Source of the DNA: CAYUIS01 sp964444825
GTDB lineage: Bacteria > Chloroflexota > Anaerolineae > B4-G1
Direction: 5' to 3'
DNA: 30,642 bases
Assembly (NCBI GenBank): GCA_964444825.1
Contig: CAYUIS010000054.1
Span: 1-30,642, forward strand
Shown here: one piece after another, positions 24,035 through 30,642 of the stretch
Layout of the letters: each line of letters starts with the position of its first letter
Numbering within the stretch: position 1 is the stretch's first letter
Program-made: the position numbers and the translations under genes
Notes under the pieces: generated by a model
The model's database searches: none
What the model was told of the DNA's origin: nothing
Seen by the model: the letters and a program-made list of their open reading frames with translations, nothing else

Positions 24035-24980
24035 GGATACCAGCAAGTGGTATGGCGATGGGACGTATCGTTACGGCGCTAAGGGTGCGGAGGGGCGAAA
24101 GGTAGCGGCTGCAAGGGCCAAGGCTCACGGCCCGCGCACCTACGAAGGTGCGAGCGGGCCAAACGAAAAGATCATTGACCCGCGAAAGCACGTTCTCACG
24201 GAATCGCCCAATCCGCTCATCGTCGCCGTTGATGTGACCGGCTCGATGGCCAACTGGCCGTTCGAGATTTTCGACCGTTTGCCCTTGCTCTACAACACGC
24301 TGTCCCAGTACCGGGAAGACCTGGCGATCTGCTTTGCCGCCATCGGGGACGCTGGTTGCGACCGGTGGCCGCTGCAGGTGACGACCTTTGCCAGTGGCTA
24401 CGATCTGGAACAGCTCCTGGGCTCCTTGTATGGCGAAGGGGGCGGCGGCGATGCCCCGGAGAGTTATGGTCTCTTTGCCCACTGGGTAAACACTCACGTC
24501 GAGGTTCCCAACGCGCGCGAGGCGCCGTTCCTGATCCTGTTTGGCGATGCTCCTATGCATCCCACGGTTCCCTCGCAACAGATCGCCTCCTGCCTGGGCG
24601 ATCGAGGAAACGGCAAAGTTGATGCGATAAAAGCCTGGAAGCAGGTCTGCCAGACCTGGAACACCTGGTTCCTACGGCGGCCGACGGGGAAGCGAGGAGA
24701 CCAGGTTGACCGGCAGTGGGGAGAGGCCATCAGCGAACAAAAGATCTTTCACATCGAGGATGAGCAGCGGGCGGTCGACTATGCAATGGGACTCGTCGCC
24801 CGCGCCTGGGGGCGTTTCGGGGATTTCCAGGACAACATGCGTGCCCGTCAGAGCGAGGGGAAGGTCGTTGAGGTGAGCACACCGATCGCGATGAAATGCC
24901 CGCACTGTGGTGCCCCGATCCCGATCGACGCCACTAGCCTGTTCACCTGTGGCTACTGCGGTACCATCCTAAAGCTATAG
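24018..24980 (+). CDS. von Willebrand A domain protein with C-terminal zinc ribbon
   Basis: A 320-residue cytosolic protein without signal or TM. The vWA-like domain (about 62-270) starts at LIVAVDVTGSMANW, a MIDAS DxTGS (Asp72-Ser76). GGGGDAPESY carries Asp145 and ILFGDAP carries Asp177. Metal-binding geometry appears conserved, although the domain diverges from typical vWA. The C-terminus (294-314) is a four-cysteine zinc ribbon, CPHC...CGYC. The N-terminal 60 residues (WYGDGTYRYGAKGAEGRKVA) are unusual and basic. The start is fixed by AAGGAGG 7 nt upstream; it overlaps nadM by 17 bp. Zinc-ribbon/vWA proteins often act as assembly or chaperone partners for metal- or AAA-dependent enzymes, but a role in NAD synthesis is not known to me. 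The function here is inferred only from the operon. Confidence 0.8.
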   Translation: MYSWAEDTSKWYGDGTYRYGAKGAEGRKVAAARAKAHGPRTYEGASGPNEKIIDPRKHVLTESPNPLIVAVDVTGSMANWPFEIFDRLPLLYNTLSQYREDLAICFAAIGDAGCDRWPLQVTTFASGYDLEQLLGSLYGEGGGGDAPESYGLFAHWVNTHVEVPNAREAPFLILFGDAPMHPTVPSQQIASCLGDRGNGKVDAIKAWKQVCQTWNTWFLRRPTGKRGDQVDRQWGEAISEQKIFHIEDEQRAVDYAMGLVARAWGRFGDFQDNMRARQSEGKVVEVSTPIAMKCPHCGAPIPIDATSLFTCGYCGTILKL

Positions 24981-24992
24981 TTGGAGGCGATG

Positions 24993-25883
24993 ATGATTCG
25001 TGCTATTGTAACTGCGCCGCCTTACGCCTCTTTCCTTGATGAGGTAGCTGCCCATCCGCTGGTGTGCGGGCTACGGTTGAACACGGTGATGCCGGTGCGG
25101 GATGGCCCCGTCGAGGCGCTCGAAAGGCTCGGGGCTTTCGGGCAGCCGCTGTGGGTCGACCTCAAGGGACGGCAACTGAGAGTGGTCGGCGCAGCGATTC
25201 CACCGTATACAGAGGTCCATCTGAGCCACCCCGTACGTGTAGACACGCCAGTTGACGCTTTCTTTTCCGATGGCAGCGAGTGCGTCCGGGTCGCGGCTGT
25301 TGACGGGAACCGGCTCATCCTCGAGGACGGGCCGCGCCGGCTCGTCGGTCCGGGAGAATCGGTGAACATTGTCCATCCCTCTCTCAAGATCGAGGGCACC
25401 CTCACCGAGACAGATCGCGCCTACCTGGCGGCGATGGGGGACCTGGGGCTCGATCGGGTCATGCTTTCGTACGTCGAGAATCCCTCTGATGCTGACGAGG
25501 TTCGGCATTTGCTGCCCAGCGCTGAGGTGATGCTCAAGATCGAGACGCAGCGGGGACTCGACTATGCTCGAAAGTATGGGGCTTCGTTGGGCCGGCTCGT
25601 GGCGGCGCGGGGTGACCTGTACGTCGAAGTTCTACAACCTCATCACGTCGTGAGCGGGCTGCGCGACATCATCACCGCTGACCCAGACGCGGTGGTTGCC
25701 AGCCGGATCTTTGACTCTCTGGCCTGGCACCCCGTTCCCCAGAGCGCCGACATTGGTGACGTGGCGTATCTGCTCTCGCTGGGGTATCGAACGTTCATGC
25801 TCGGCGATGGGGTGTGCCTGCGGCGTGACTCGGTTCTCGCCGCCCTGAACCTGCTCGAAAAAGTCGCGGGGGAATTCGTATGA
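24993..25883 (+). CDS. Short pyruvate-kinase-like TIM-barrel protein (A and B domains only)
   Basis: A 296-residue protein whose blocks match pyruvate kinase in order. CGLRLNTV (Arg28, Asn30; kinase RxNxSH) comes first, then PLWVDLKGRQLR (Asp56; kinase DxKGPxIR). A small beta-rich B domain at about 75-128 follows. Next are LTETDRAYLAAMGDLGLDRVMLSYVENPSDADEV, MLKIETQRGLDYA (Lys182, Glu184; kinase KIEN), AARGDLYVEV (Asp208; kinase ARGDLG), ASRIFDSL (kinase ATQMLESM) and PQSADIGDVAYLLSLGYRTFMLGDG (kinase PTRAEVSDVAN..GDAVML). The SH of RxNxSH is replaced by VM, and the C-terminal regulatory domain (about 150-170 residues) is absent. It may bind a phosphoenolpyruvate- or phosphate-bearing ligand or act as a lyase of the same superfamily. 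ATG 24993 follows GGAGG. It overlaps nadE by 4 nt, so it is tightly co-expressed with it. Confidence 0.72.
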   Translation: MIRAIVTAPPYASFLDEVAAHPLVCGLRLNTVMPVRDGPVEALERLGAFGQPLWVDLKGRQLRVVGAAIPPYTEVHLSHPVRVDTPVDAFFSDGSECVRVAAVDGNRLILEDGPRRLVGPGESVNIVHPSLKIEGTLTETDRAYLAAMGDLGLDRVMLSYVENPSDADEVRHLLPSAEVMLKIETQRGLDYARKYGASLGRLVAARGDLYVEVLQPHHVVSGLRDIITADPDAVVASRIFDSLAWHPVPQSADIGDVAYLLSLGYRTFMLGDGVCLRRDSVLAALNLLEKVAGEFV

Positions 25884-27424
25884 GAATAGCCCTGGCCCAG
25901 ATCAACCCCTGTGTGGGCGATCTCGAAGGGAATGTGGAGCGCTGCCTGGCGGCGATCCAGACGGCTCGCAGGCAGGGCGCTACGTTGGTCGTCTTGCCAG
26001 AGATGGCGGTCCCGGGAAGCCCGCCTCGCGATATCCTGTTCGACCCCAGCTTTGTCGAGGCAGTAGACGAGGCAACCCTTGACCTGGCCCGACGTGCTGC
26101 GGATGGACCGCCAACCGTCGTCGGAACCTTGATGGCGAGTGAGCGCCTCCTGCCCGGTCATCCGGGGCTATACAACGCCGCCGTTCTTCTGAGCGGTGGC
26201 AAGCTCCAGTTGGCCGCAGCCAAGCGGTTGTTGCCAACTGATGACGTGTTCTTTGAGCCGCGCTGGTTTGTGCCAGGCCCCCCGTTGCCACCAACGACCA
26301 TTGCAGGAAAGCCGGTTGGCTTCCTGGTGGGCAGCGACCTAGACGACGAGGGATACGAAATCCATCCTCCCGCCGAACTCCTTACCAGGGGCGCGGAACT
26401 GCTCGTCTGCATCGCCGCTTCACCGTACCACAGGCAGGTCACGGCGCAGCGGCTCTCCTACGCCCGTCGCCACCAGAGCACGCTGGCGTACGTCAACTTG
26501 TGCGGGGGAAGCGATGAACTGATATATGATGGCCAGAGCTTTGTCGTTGACGAGGAAGGCCACTTGATTGCCCAGTTGGCCGGGTTCGCAGAGCAGATCC
26601 GGGTAGTTGACCTCGACCGTCGTGTGTCAGAAACCGAAGGCGTCGCAGCGGTGGACAGGGAGCCCGAAGGGGAAATCTACCAGGCCCTCGCCCTGGGCGT
26701 GCGTGACTTTGCTCGCAAGAACCGGCTGGAACGCGCCTTTCTCGGTCTGTCTGGCGGCGTCGACTCGGCCGTCGTCGCCGCTATCGCGGCAGATGCGATG
26801 GGACCGGATCGCGTCACCGGTGTCGCGATTCCCTCGCGCTATACGGATCCCCGGTCCACGACGTGCGCGCAGGAACTTGCCCACGCACTCGGCATTCGCT
26901 TTGAGGTGGTGGCGCTGGAGCGCTTGCACGTTGCCGCGGAAGAGACCCTCGACGGTTTGCTAGATGAGAGCACGACGGCCGAGAACGTCCAGGCCAGGCT
27001 GCGGGCGATGATCTTGATGAGCTTTGTGAATCGGCATGGGGGTCTGCTGCTGAACACGAGCAACAAGACAGAGTCGGCCCTGGGATACGGCACGCTCTAT
27101 GGCGACATGGCAGGCACGTTGTGCCCGATCGCGGACCTCACCAAGCCCCAGGTCTATGCGCTGGCCCGCTGGATTCAGGACTCCCGCGGCGTGATTCCCC
27201 AATACACGCTCGACCGGCCGCCATCGGCTGAACTGAGACCGGATCAGGTCGACCCGTTCGATTACGACGAGGTCGCTCCGGCGATGGAGTGTCTCGTGCG
27301 AGAGAACCGCAGCGATCCAGCCCTGCGGCGCTCTGAGCACAAGCGTTGGCAGATGGGGGTCGTCCTAAAGGTCAGCCGCAAGTCCTTCGGCAGCGGCCGC
27401 ATGATCCCGATCACGCGGCGCTGA
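25880..27424 (+). CDS. nadE: NAD(+) synthetase, two-domain type, with defective glutaminase site
   Basis: A 514-residue enzyme that amidates deamido-NAD. An N-terminal nitrilase-like domain (1-250) precedes the ATP-pyrophosphatase synthetase domain (about 265-510). The synthetase motifs are intact: SGGVDSA (291-297), AENVQARLRAM, NTSNKTESALGYGTLYGDMAGTLCPIADLTK. In the glutaminase domain the Glu (LPEMAVPG, Glu41) and Lys (AKRLLPTDDVF, Lys115) are present. The catalytic Cys region that normally reads ICEDLW is here VGSDLD (about 150-155), so the nucleophile is Gly151. The domain should not hydrolyse glutamine; it may be structural, or the enzyme may use ammonia directly. The start ATG overlaps the previous gene by 4 nt; last gene of the operon. 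Confidence 0.9.
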   Translation: MRIALAQINPCVGDLEGNVERCLAAIQTARRQGATLVVLPEMAVPGSPPRDILFDPSFVEAVDEATLDLARRAADGPPTVVGTLMASERLLPGHPGLYNAAVLLSGGKLQLAAAKRLLPTDDVFFEPRWFVPGPPLPPTTIAGKPVGFLVGSDLDDEGYEIHPPAELLTRGAELLVCIAASPYHRQVTAQRLSYARRHQSTLAYVNLCGGSDELIYDGQSFVVDEEGHLIAQLAGFAEQIRVVDLDRRVSETEGVAAVDREPEGEIYQALALGVRDFARKNRLERAFLGLSGGVDSAVVAAIAADAMGPDRVTGVAIPSRYTDPRSTTCAQELAHALGIRFEVVALERLHVAAEETLDGLLDESTTAENVQARLRAMILMSFVNRHGGLLLNTSNKTESALGYGTLYGDMAGTLCPIADLTKPQVYALARWIQDSRGVIPQYTLDRPPSAELRPDQVDPFDYDEVAPAMECLVRENRSDPALRRSEHKRWQMGVVLKVSRKSFGSGRMIPITRR

Positions 27425-27498
27425 GCTTGAGCATTTTCCGAGATGTTTGGGTCACAGAGAAACAGGGAAGAGGAATCGAGAGGTCAGTATCATAGATT

Positions 27499-27550
27499 TG
27501 CTCAAACCCCCGTCTCGGGAATGTGTTTCGCGAGGATGGGGGTTTGAGCA
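27499..27550. terminator. Bidirectional terminator-like hairpin between convergent operons
   Basis: TGCTCAAACCCCC (27499-27511) and GGGGGTTTGAGCA (27538-27550) form a perfect 13-bp stem. The 26-nt loop holds an inner CTCG/CGAG stem. It lies between the ends of nadE and the sugar permease gene, so it can serve both strands. The rest of 27425-27498 shows nothing. Confidence 0.7.
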
Positions 27551-27565
27551 GTTCTGGGTTAGGTC

Positions 27566-28765
27566 TCAGCGCCTCTTTTTGAGATACACGTCAGCCAAAA
27601 CAGCCAAAACCAGAACGATACCCTTGGCCAGGTATTGCCAGGCAGCCTGGACGTTCATAATCTGAAGGCCGGTGGTGAGACTTGTCATGATGAGAGAACC
27701 AATCATCGCTCCAAAGATGGTGCCCTCGCCGCCAAGGGTAGACGTGCCGCCCAAGATACAACTGGCGATGGCGTCCAGTTCGTAGCCATGCCCAGCCGCG
27801 ATGGTACCATAGCCCACGTAGGAGGCCAGCGCAACGCCACCGACACCACATAGAAACCCCATTAGGGTAAAGACCAAGAAGACGTTCCTTTTGATGTTGA
27901 CGCCGGACAGTCTTGCGGCTTCGCGGTTACCACCGATCGCGTACGTGTATCGCCCAAACCGCGTGTTGTTCGTGATATAGCTCACCACGACGGCGACGAT
28001 GGCCAAAAGCAGGACCAGGATAGACATACCGTTGTATAGATTCACCACGTATACGTACCCAACAACCAACAGGCTAAACAGGGACGTCTTTAATACATCA
28101 ACGTAGAATGGGGAGAGCTCGAACCCGTACTTGCGTTTCTTCTGGCGACCATTAAACATGCCATAGAACAGCAAAACAACTACGAGGGCGGCGATGATCC
28201 ACCCGACATAATTGGGCAGGTACCCCTGAGCAATCACTGCCAGAGTCGGCTGGTCGGCTGCGATGGTTTTGCCCTCTGTCACGTACAGGATAGCGCCATT
28301 AAGCATCCACATACCGGCAAGGGTGACGATAAACGATGGCACCCGCAGGTAAGCAATGATGTACCCCTGAAGCGCACCGAGCAGAGTGCCAACCGCCAAG
28401 CCAACTAGTACAGAGATGATTGTAGTCAAAAGCAACTGCTCTGGAAGGACCTGGGTCCAGATATCATCCTGAAACTTGGCTACGACGACGGACACAAATC
28501 CGGCCAGCTTGCCCACCGATAGGTCAATGTTGCCCGTAACAATGACCGGGACCATACCAACAGACAGGAAAGCCGTGATCGCCATCTGCCGGAATATGTT
28601 TGAAAAGTTCCGCGGCGTCACATACCTACCCTCTGTCAAGACAAAGAAGATTAGCCAGATGGCCAGCAACGCTAGGACAATAGCGTACGTCTGTATATTG
28701 GCGCGGAATTGTTGTGCGAGATTCGAAATTGTATTCTTGGAAGATCCATTTGAGTTTGTATTCAT
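27566..28765 (-). CDS. gguB: Multiple-monosaccharide ABC transporter permease (GguB/MmsB-like)
   Basis: A 399-residue permease of the BPD_transp_2 (RbsC/XylH) family with about ten hydrophobic helices. Family hallmarks: GNIDLSVGKLAGFVSV (about 80-96), LRVPSFIVTLAGMWMLNGA (about 143-162), the NTRFGRYTYAIGGNREAARLSGVNI motif that contacts the ATPase (about 272-296), and the terminal 'ILGGTSTLGGEGTIFGAMIGS' region. The long hydrophilic insertion near 212-240 (GRQKKRKYGFELSPF) is characteristic of the GguB/MmsB subgroup and is absent from RbsC. ATG 28765 was chosen because AGAGAGG lies 8 nt upstream; GTG 28774 would overlap it. It follows the ATPase gene by 17 bp. Confidence 0.9.
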   Translation of the reverse strand: MNTNSNGSSKNTISNLAQQFRANIQTYAIVLALLAIWLIFFVLTEGRYVTPRNFSNIFRQMAITAFLSVGMVPVIVTGNIDLSVGKLAGFVSVVVAKFQDDIWTQVLPEQLLLTTIISVLVGLAVGTLLGALQGYIIAYLRVPSFIVTLAGMWMLNGAILYVTEGKTIAADQPTLAVIAQGYLPNYVGWIIAALVVVLLFYGMFNGRQKKRKYGFELSPFYVDVLKTSLFSLLVVGYVYVVNLYNGMSILVLLLAIVAVVVSYITNNTRFGRYTYAIGGNREAARLSGVNIKRNVFLVFTLMGFLCGVGGVALASYVGYGTIAAGHGYELDAIASCILGGTSTLGGEGTIFGAMIGSLIMTSLTTGLQIMNVQAAWQYLAKGIVLVLAVLADVYLKKRR

Positions 28766-28782
28766 CGAGACCACCTCTCTGG

Positions 28783-30372
28783 CTATGATGGTACTTGGGC
28801 GACCGTGGCTGCGGCACTATTGACATGGTTATTCGCTATGCCTGTCGCCAACGCCATGATCTTCTCTTGTGTTGCATCAGCGGTATTGAGCATACCGGTG
28901 GATTTGCCTTCGTGCATGACCATAATCCGATCGCTCATACCGATCACTTCTTCGAGTTCGCTAGAGATCATAATGATAGCAATACCCTGCTCAGCAAGGT
29001 CGTTCATAAGTTTATAGATCTCGTACTTGGCACCCACGTCAATGCCCCGCGTTGGGTCGTCCATAATGAGCACCTTTGGTTTTGACATGAGCCATTTGGA
29101 GATGACGACCTTTTGCTGATTTCCACCAGACAACGAGTCGCAGGGAACGTGGAGGCTAGGGGCCTTTATGTCCAGGCTCTTGGCGAACTCTAGCGAGGCG
29201 TTAAGTTCAGCTAGGTTGTCAATTCTCAGGAAAGATGCGAACTGGTCCAGGTTCGGCAGAGAGATGTTCTTTAGAACAGATTGCATGAGCACCAGTCCGT
29301 GCGTTTTCCGATCCTCCGGGACCAGGCTGATGCCTTCCAACATCGCCTCGTGGGAATCTCTGATCCTGAGCTCCTTCCCCTCCATCTCCACCTTACCCTC
29401 TGTGATTCGTCCGTATTCGCCAAAGAGCGTCATCACCAACTCGGTGCGTCCCGAACCCATCAGCCCCGCGATCCCCAGGATCTCTCCTTCTCGAAGATCA
29501 AAAGTCACCCCCCTGACAACCTCGCGCCCGGCTTCTTCAGGATCGTAAGCGTGGAGGTTTTCAACCTGAAAGATCACTTGGCCGGGTTGGCGATTCCCTT
29601 TGGGGAATCGCTCTGTCATTTCGCGTTCGACCATATAGATAACGAGTTTTTCGACGCTCAGGTCCTCGGTTGGCTGGGTCGTTATGACCTGGCCGTCTCG
29701 CAGGACGGTGATCGAATCGGCAATACCAAAGAACTCTGCGAGCTTGTGGGTGATATAGATACAGGTAACTCCATGTGCCTGAAGTGTCCGCAAGATATTC
29801 ATGAGCCCTTCGATCTCGTCATCGGCGAGAGCGCTTGTCGGCTCGTCGAGGATCAGCACCTTGGCATCTTCGGCCAGTGCTTTGGCAATCTCTGTCATCT
29901 GCATCTTGCCGACTCCCAGATTGCCAACGATTGCATGTGGCTCGACGTCTAGGTTATATCCGGTCAAGATTTCCCGGGTGTCCGCATAGAGACTGTCCCA
30001 GTTGATCGCCGCACCTTCGACTGGTTCTTTGCCCAGAAAGACATTCTCGCCTACCGTCATACTGGGTACCAGCGTGAGTTCCTGATACACGATGGCGATA
30101 CCTTCTTTGGTGGCTTGCTGAATGGAACTCCGCTCCAGCTTGAGTTCCTCACCCTCGTATGTAATCGTCCCCTCGTAGTCCCCCCAAGGATATACACCGG
30201 CCAGGATCTTCATCAGGGTCGATTTCCCGGCTCCGTTCTCACCACAAATGCCATGAATCTCGCCGCGCCGGATCTGAATCGATACATCCTTCAAAGCCGT
30301 AACGCCTGGGAACTGTTTTGTGACATTCTTGATGTCGAGGATAATGGGATCCACGATGTTGTCGTTCATCAT
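28783..30372 (-). CDS. gguA: Multiple-monosaccharide ABC transporter ATP-binding protein (GguA/XylG-like)
   Basis: A 529-residue fused double ATPase. The first half has Walker A GENGAGKST (44-52), a signature-like LGVGKMQMTEIAKAL and Walker B VLILDEPTSAL. The second half has the degenerate Walker A GLMGSGRTE typical of sugar CUT2 ATPases, the signature LSGGNQQKVVISKWL and Walker B VLIMDDPTRGID. The VYPWGDYEGTI segment near 60 is specific to the XylG/GguA branch (VYPHGTYEGEI there). Its partners are the permease downstream and the binding protein upstream; together they import aldoses such as xylose, arabinose, galactose or glucose. GAGGAG lies 6 nt before the ATG at 30372; a second ATG follows directly. 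The C-terminal tail beyond residue 505 is Ala-rich and variable. Confidence 0.93.
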   Translation of the reverse strand: MMNDNIVDPIILDIKNVTKQFPGVTALKDVSIQIRRGEIHGICGENGAGKSTLMKILAGVYPWGDYEGTITYEGEELKLERSSIQQATKEGIAIVYQELTLVPSMTVGENVFLGKEPVEGAAINWDSLYADTREILTGYNLDVEPHAIVGNLGVGKMQMTEIAKALAEDAKVLILDEPTSALADDEIEGLMNILRTLQAHGVTCIYITHKLAEFFGIADSITVLRDGQVITTQPTEDLSVEKLVIYMVEREMTERFPKGNRQPGQVIFQVENLHAYDPEEAGREVVRGVTFDLREGEILGIAGLMGSGRTELVMTLFGEYGRITEGKVEMEGKELRIRDSHEAMLEGISLVPEDRKTHGLVLMQSVLKNISLPNLDQFASFLRIDNLAELNASLEFAKSLDIKAPSLHVPCDSLSGGNQQKVVISKWLMSKPKVLIMDDPTRGIDVGAKYEIYKLMNDLAEQGIAIIMISSELEEVIGMSDRIMVMHEGKSTGMLNTADATQEKIMALATGIANNHVNSAAATVAQVPS

Positions 30373-30398
30373 ACATCTCTCCTCAATTGATAGGAAGA

Positions 30399-30449
30399 GG
30401 GCCTTCTTATCGCAGGGAGCAATTATACACCATGTTGATAAGAAGGCCC
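30399..30449 (-). promoter_or_regulatory. Large intra-operon hairpin before the ATPase gene
   Basis: GGGCCTTCTTATC (30399-30411) and GATAAGAAGGCCC (30437-30449) form a perfect 13-bp stem with a 25-nt loop. It lies 27 bp before the ATPase ATG. Located between the binding-protein and ATPase genes, it probably stabilises the upstream mRNA and lowers read-through, giving the excess of binding protein usual for such systems. The loop includes a TATAAT on the minus strand without a good -35. Confidence 0.65.
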
Positions 30450-30479
30450 AATTCCCTCAAACAATCAGGGAAAACTCGG

Positions 30480-30498
30480 CCCGAGAATGAACCTCGGG
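30480..30498 (-). terminator. Small hairpin right after the binding-protein stop
   Basis: On the minus strand CCCGAG-N7-CTCGGG begins 2 bp after the stop codon. It is followed five bases later by TTTT. A partial intrinsic terminator is plausible. Confidence 0.5.
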
Positions 30499-30499
30499 G

Positions 30500-30642
30500 C
30501 TAGGGTCTCGCCGGACGCTCGCTCTCCGGGATGTCCCGATAGACATCGTCGTAGGCCTGGAACTCGCTTACCACGACGAGGTCGTAGACGTTGTCCTTGT
30601 TGACCTGGTAGACGGGCAGGAAGTGGCAGGGAACCTCCCCTT
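30500..30642 (-). CDS. C-terminus of a sugar-binding lipoprotein or periplasmic-type protein (partial)
   Basis: The minus strand is open from the window edge to a TAG at 30502-30500. The last 47 residues include GEVPCHFLPVYQVNKDNVYD and LVVVSEFQAYDDVYRDIPES. The 'VP.x.L.PVxVxKDNVxxxLVxSxF' pattern is that of the C-terminus of ChvE/XylF-type sugar-binding proteins. Its place directly upstream of the GguA-like ATPase gene on the same strand fits the usual order of binding protein, ATPase and permease. The gene begins outside the window, so signal peptide and ligand residues cannot be judged. Confidence 0.75.
   Translation of the reverse strand, partial: GEVPCHFLPVYQVNKDNVYDLVVVSEFQAYDDVYRDIPESERPARP

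Noticed and set aside
30400..30450. Internal promoter for the sugar ATPase gene (TATAAT in the hairpin loop)
   Set aside because: No -35-like sequence at 16-18 nt; the hairpin is a better explanation for the conserved arms.

Overview
The window reads as GC-rich chromosomal DNA from an uncultured or poorly characterised Chloroflexota bacterium, probably Anaerolineae-like. This is inference. It rests on the codon and GC character, the C-terminal 'YxYLPLV' tail of a secreted DUF11/cadherin-like protein, Thr-Pro linkers behind lipoprotein signals, and MacB-type exporters with no outer-membrane partner gene. No rRNA, tRNA, CRISPR array, transposase or phage gene was seen.

Layout. (1) 1-5841, minus strand: a large secreted multidomain protein with its own promoter and terminator hairpin, then a nitroreductase, a full-length and a half-length EamA transporter, an alpha/alpha-toroid (prenyltransferase-like) protein and the start of a further gene. 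(2) 6153-20493: a duplicated envelope-signalling and export locus. A two-component pair (HK1/RR1, minus) diverges from an ABC ATPase, MacB-like permease and lipoprotein. Then come a small Trp-rich membrane protein, a secreted YckD/DUF2680-like protein, a second response regulator/kinase pair, two HlyD/MacA-like adaptors, a second ATPase and permease, and a second paralogous lipoprotein. Three promoters here carry the same operator: four 6-bp boxes spaced exactly 11 bp apart, with the last box 10 nt before the -10. Three leaders carry 8-bp-period repeats. (3) 20808-23215: an HtrA-like lipoprotein protease and an alpha/beta-hydrolase lipoprotein. (4) 23282-27424: an NAD-biosynthesis operon. A near-perfect sigma-A promoter overlaps one of two matching 23-bp palindromes. 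It drives nadM, a von Willebrand A/zinc-ribbon protein, a short pyruvate-kinase-like protein and a two-domain nadE whose glutaminase nucleophile is replaced by Gly. (5) 27566-30642, minus strand, convergent: a multiple-monosaccharide ABC transporter with permease, ATPase and the C-terminus of the binding protein.

How the genes work together. RR1/HK1 probably autoregulate and co-activate both export modules, which looks like an envelope-stress or antimicrobial-compound response using ATP-driven permeases, adaptors and lipoproteins. The NAD operon looks repressor-controlled, in the style of NrtR, and contains two genes not normally linked to NAD synthesis. With the altered nadE it is the most unusual part of the window. 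The sugar-transport operon ends head-on against nadE at a strong shared hairpin.
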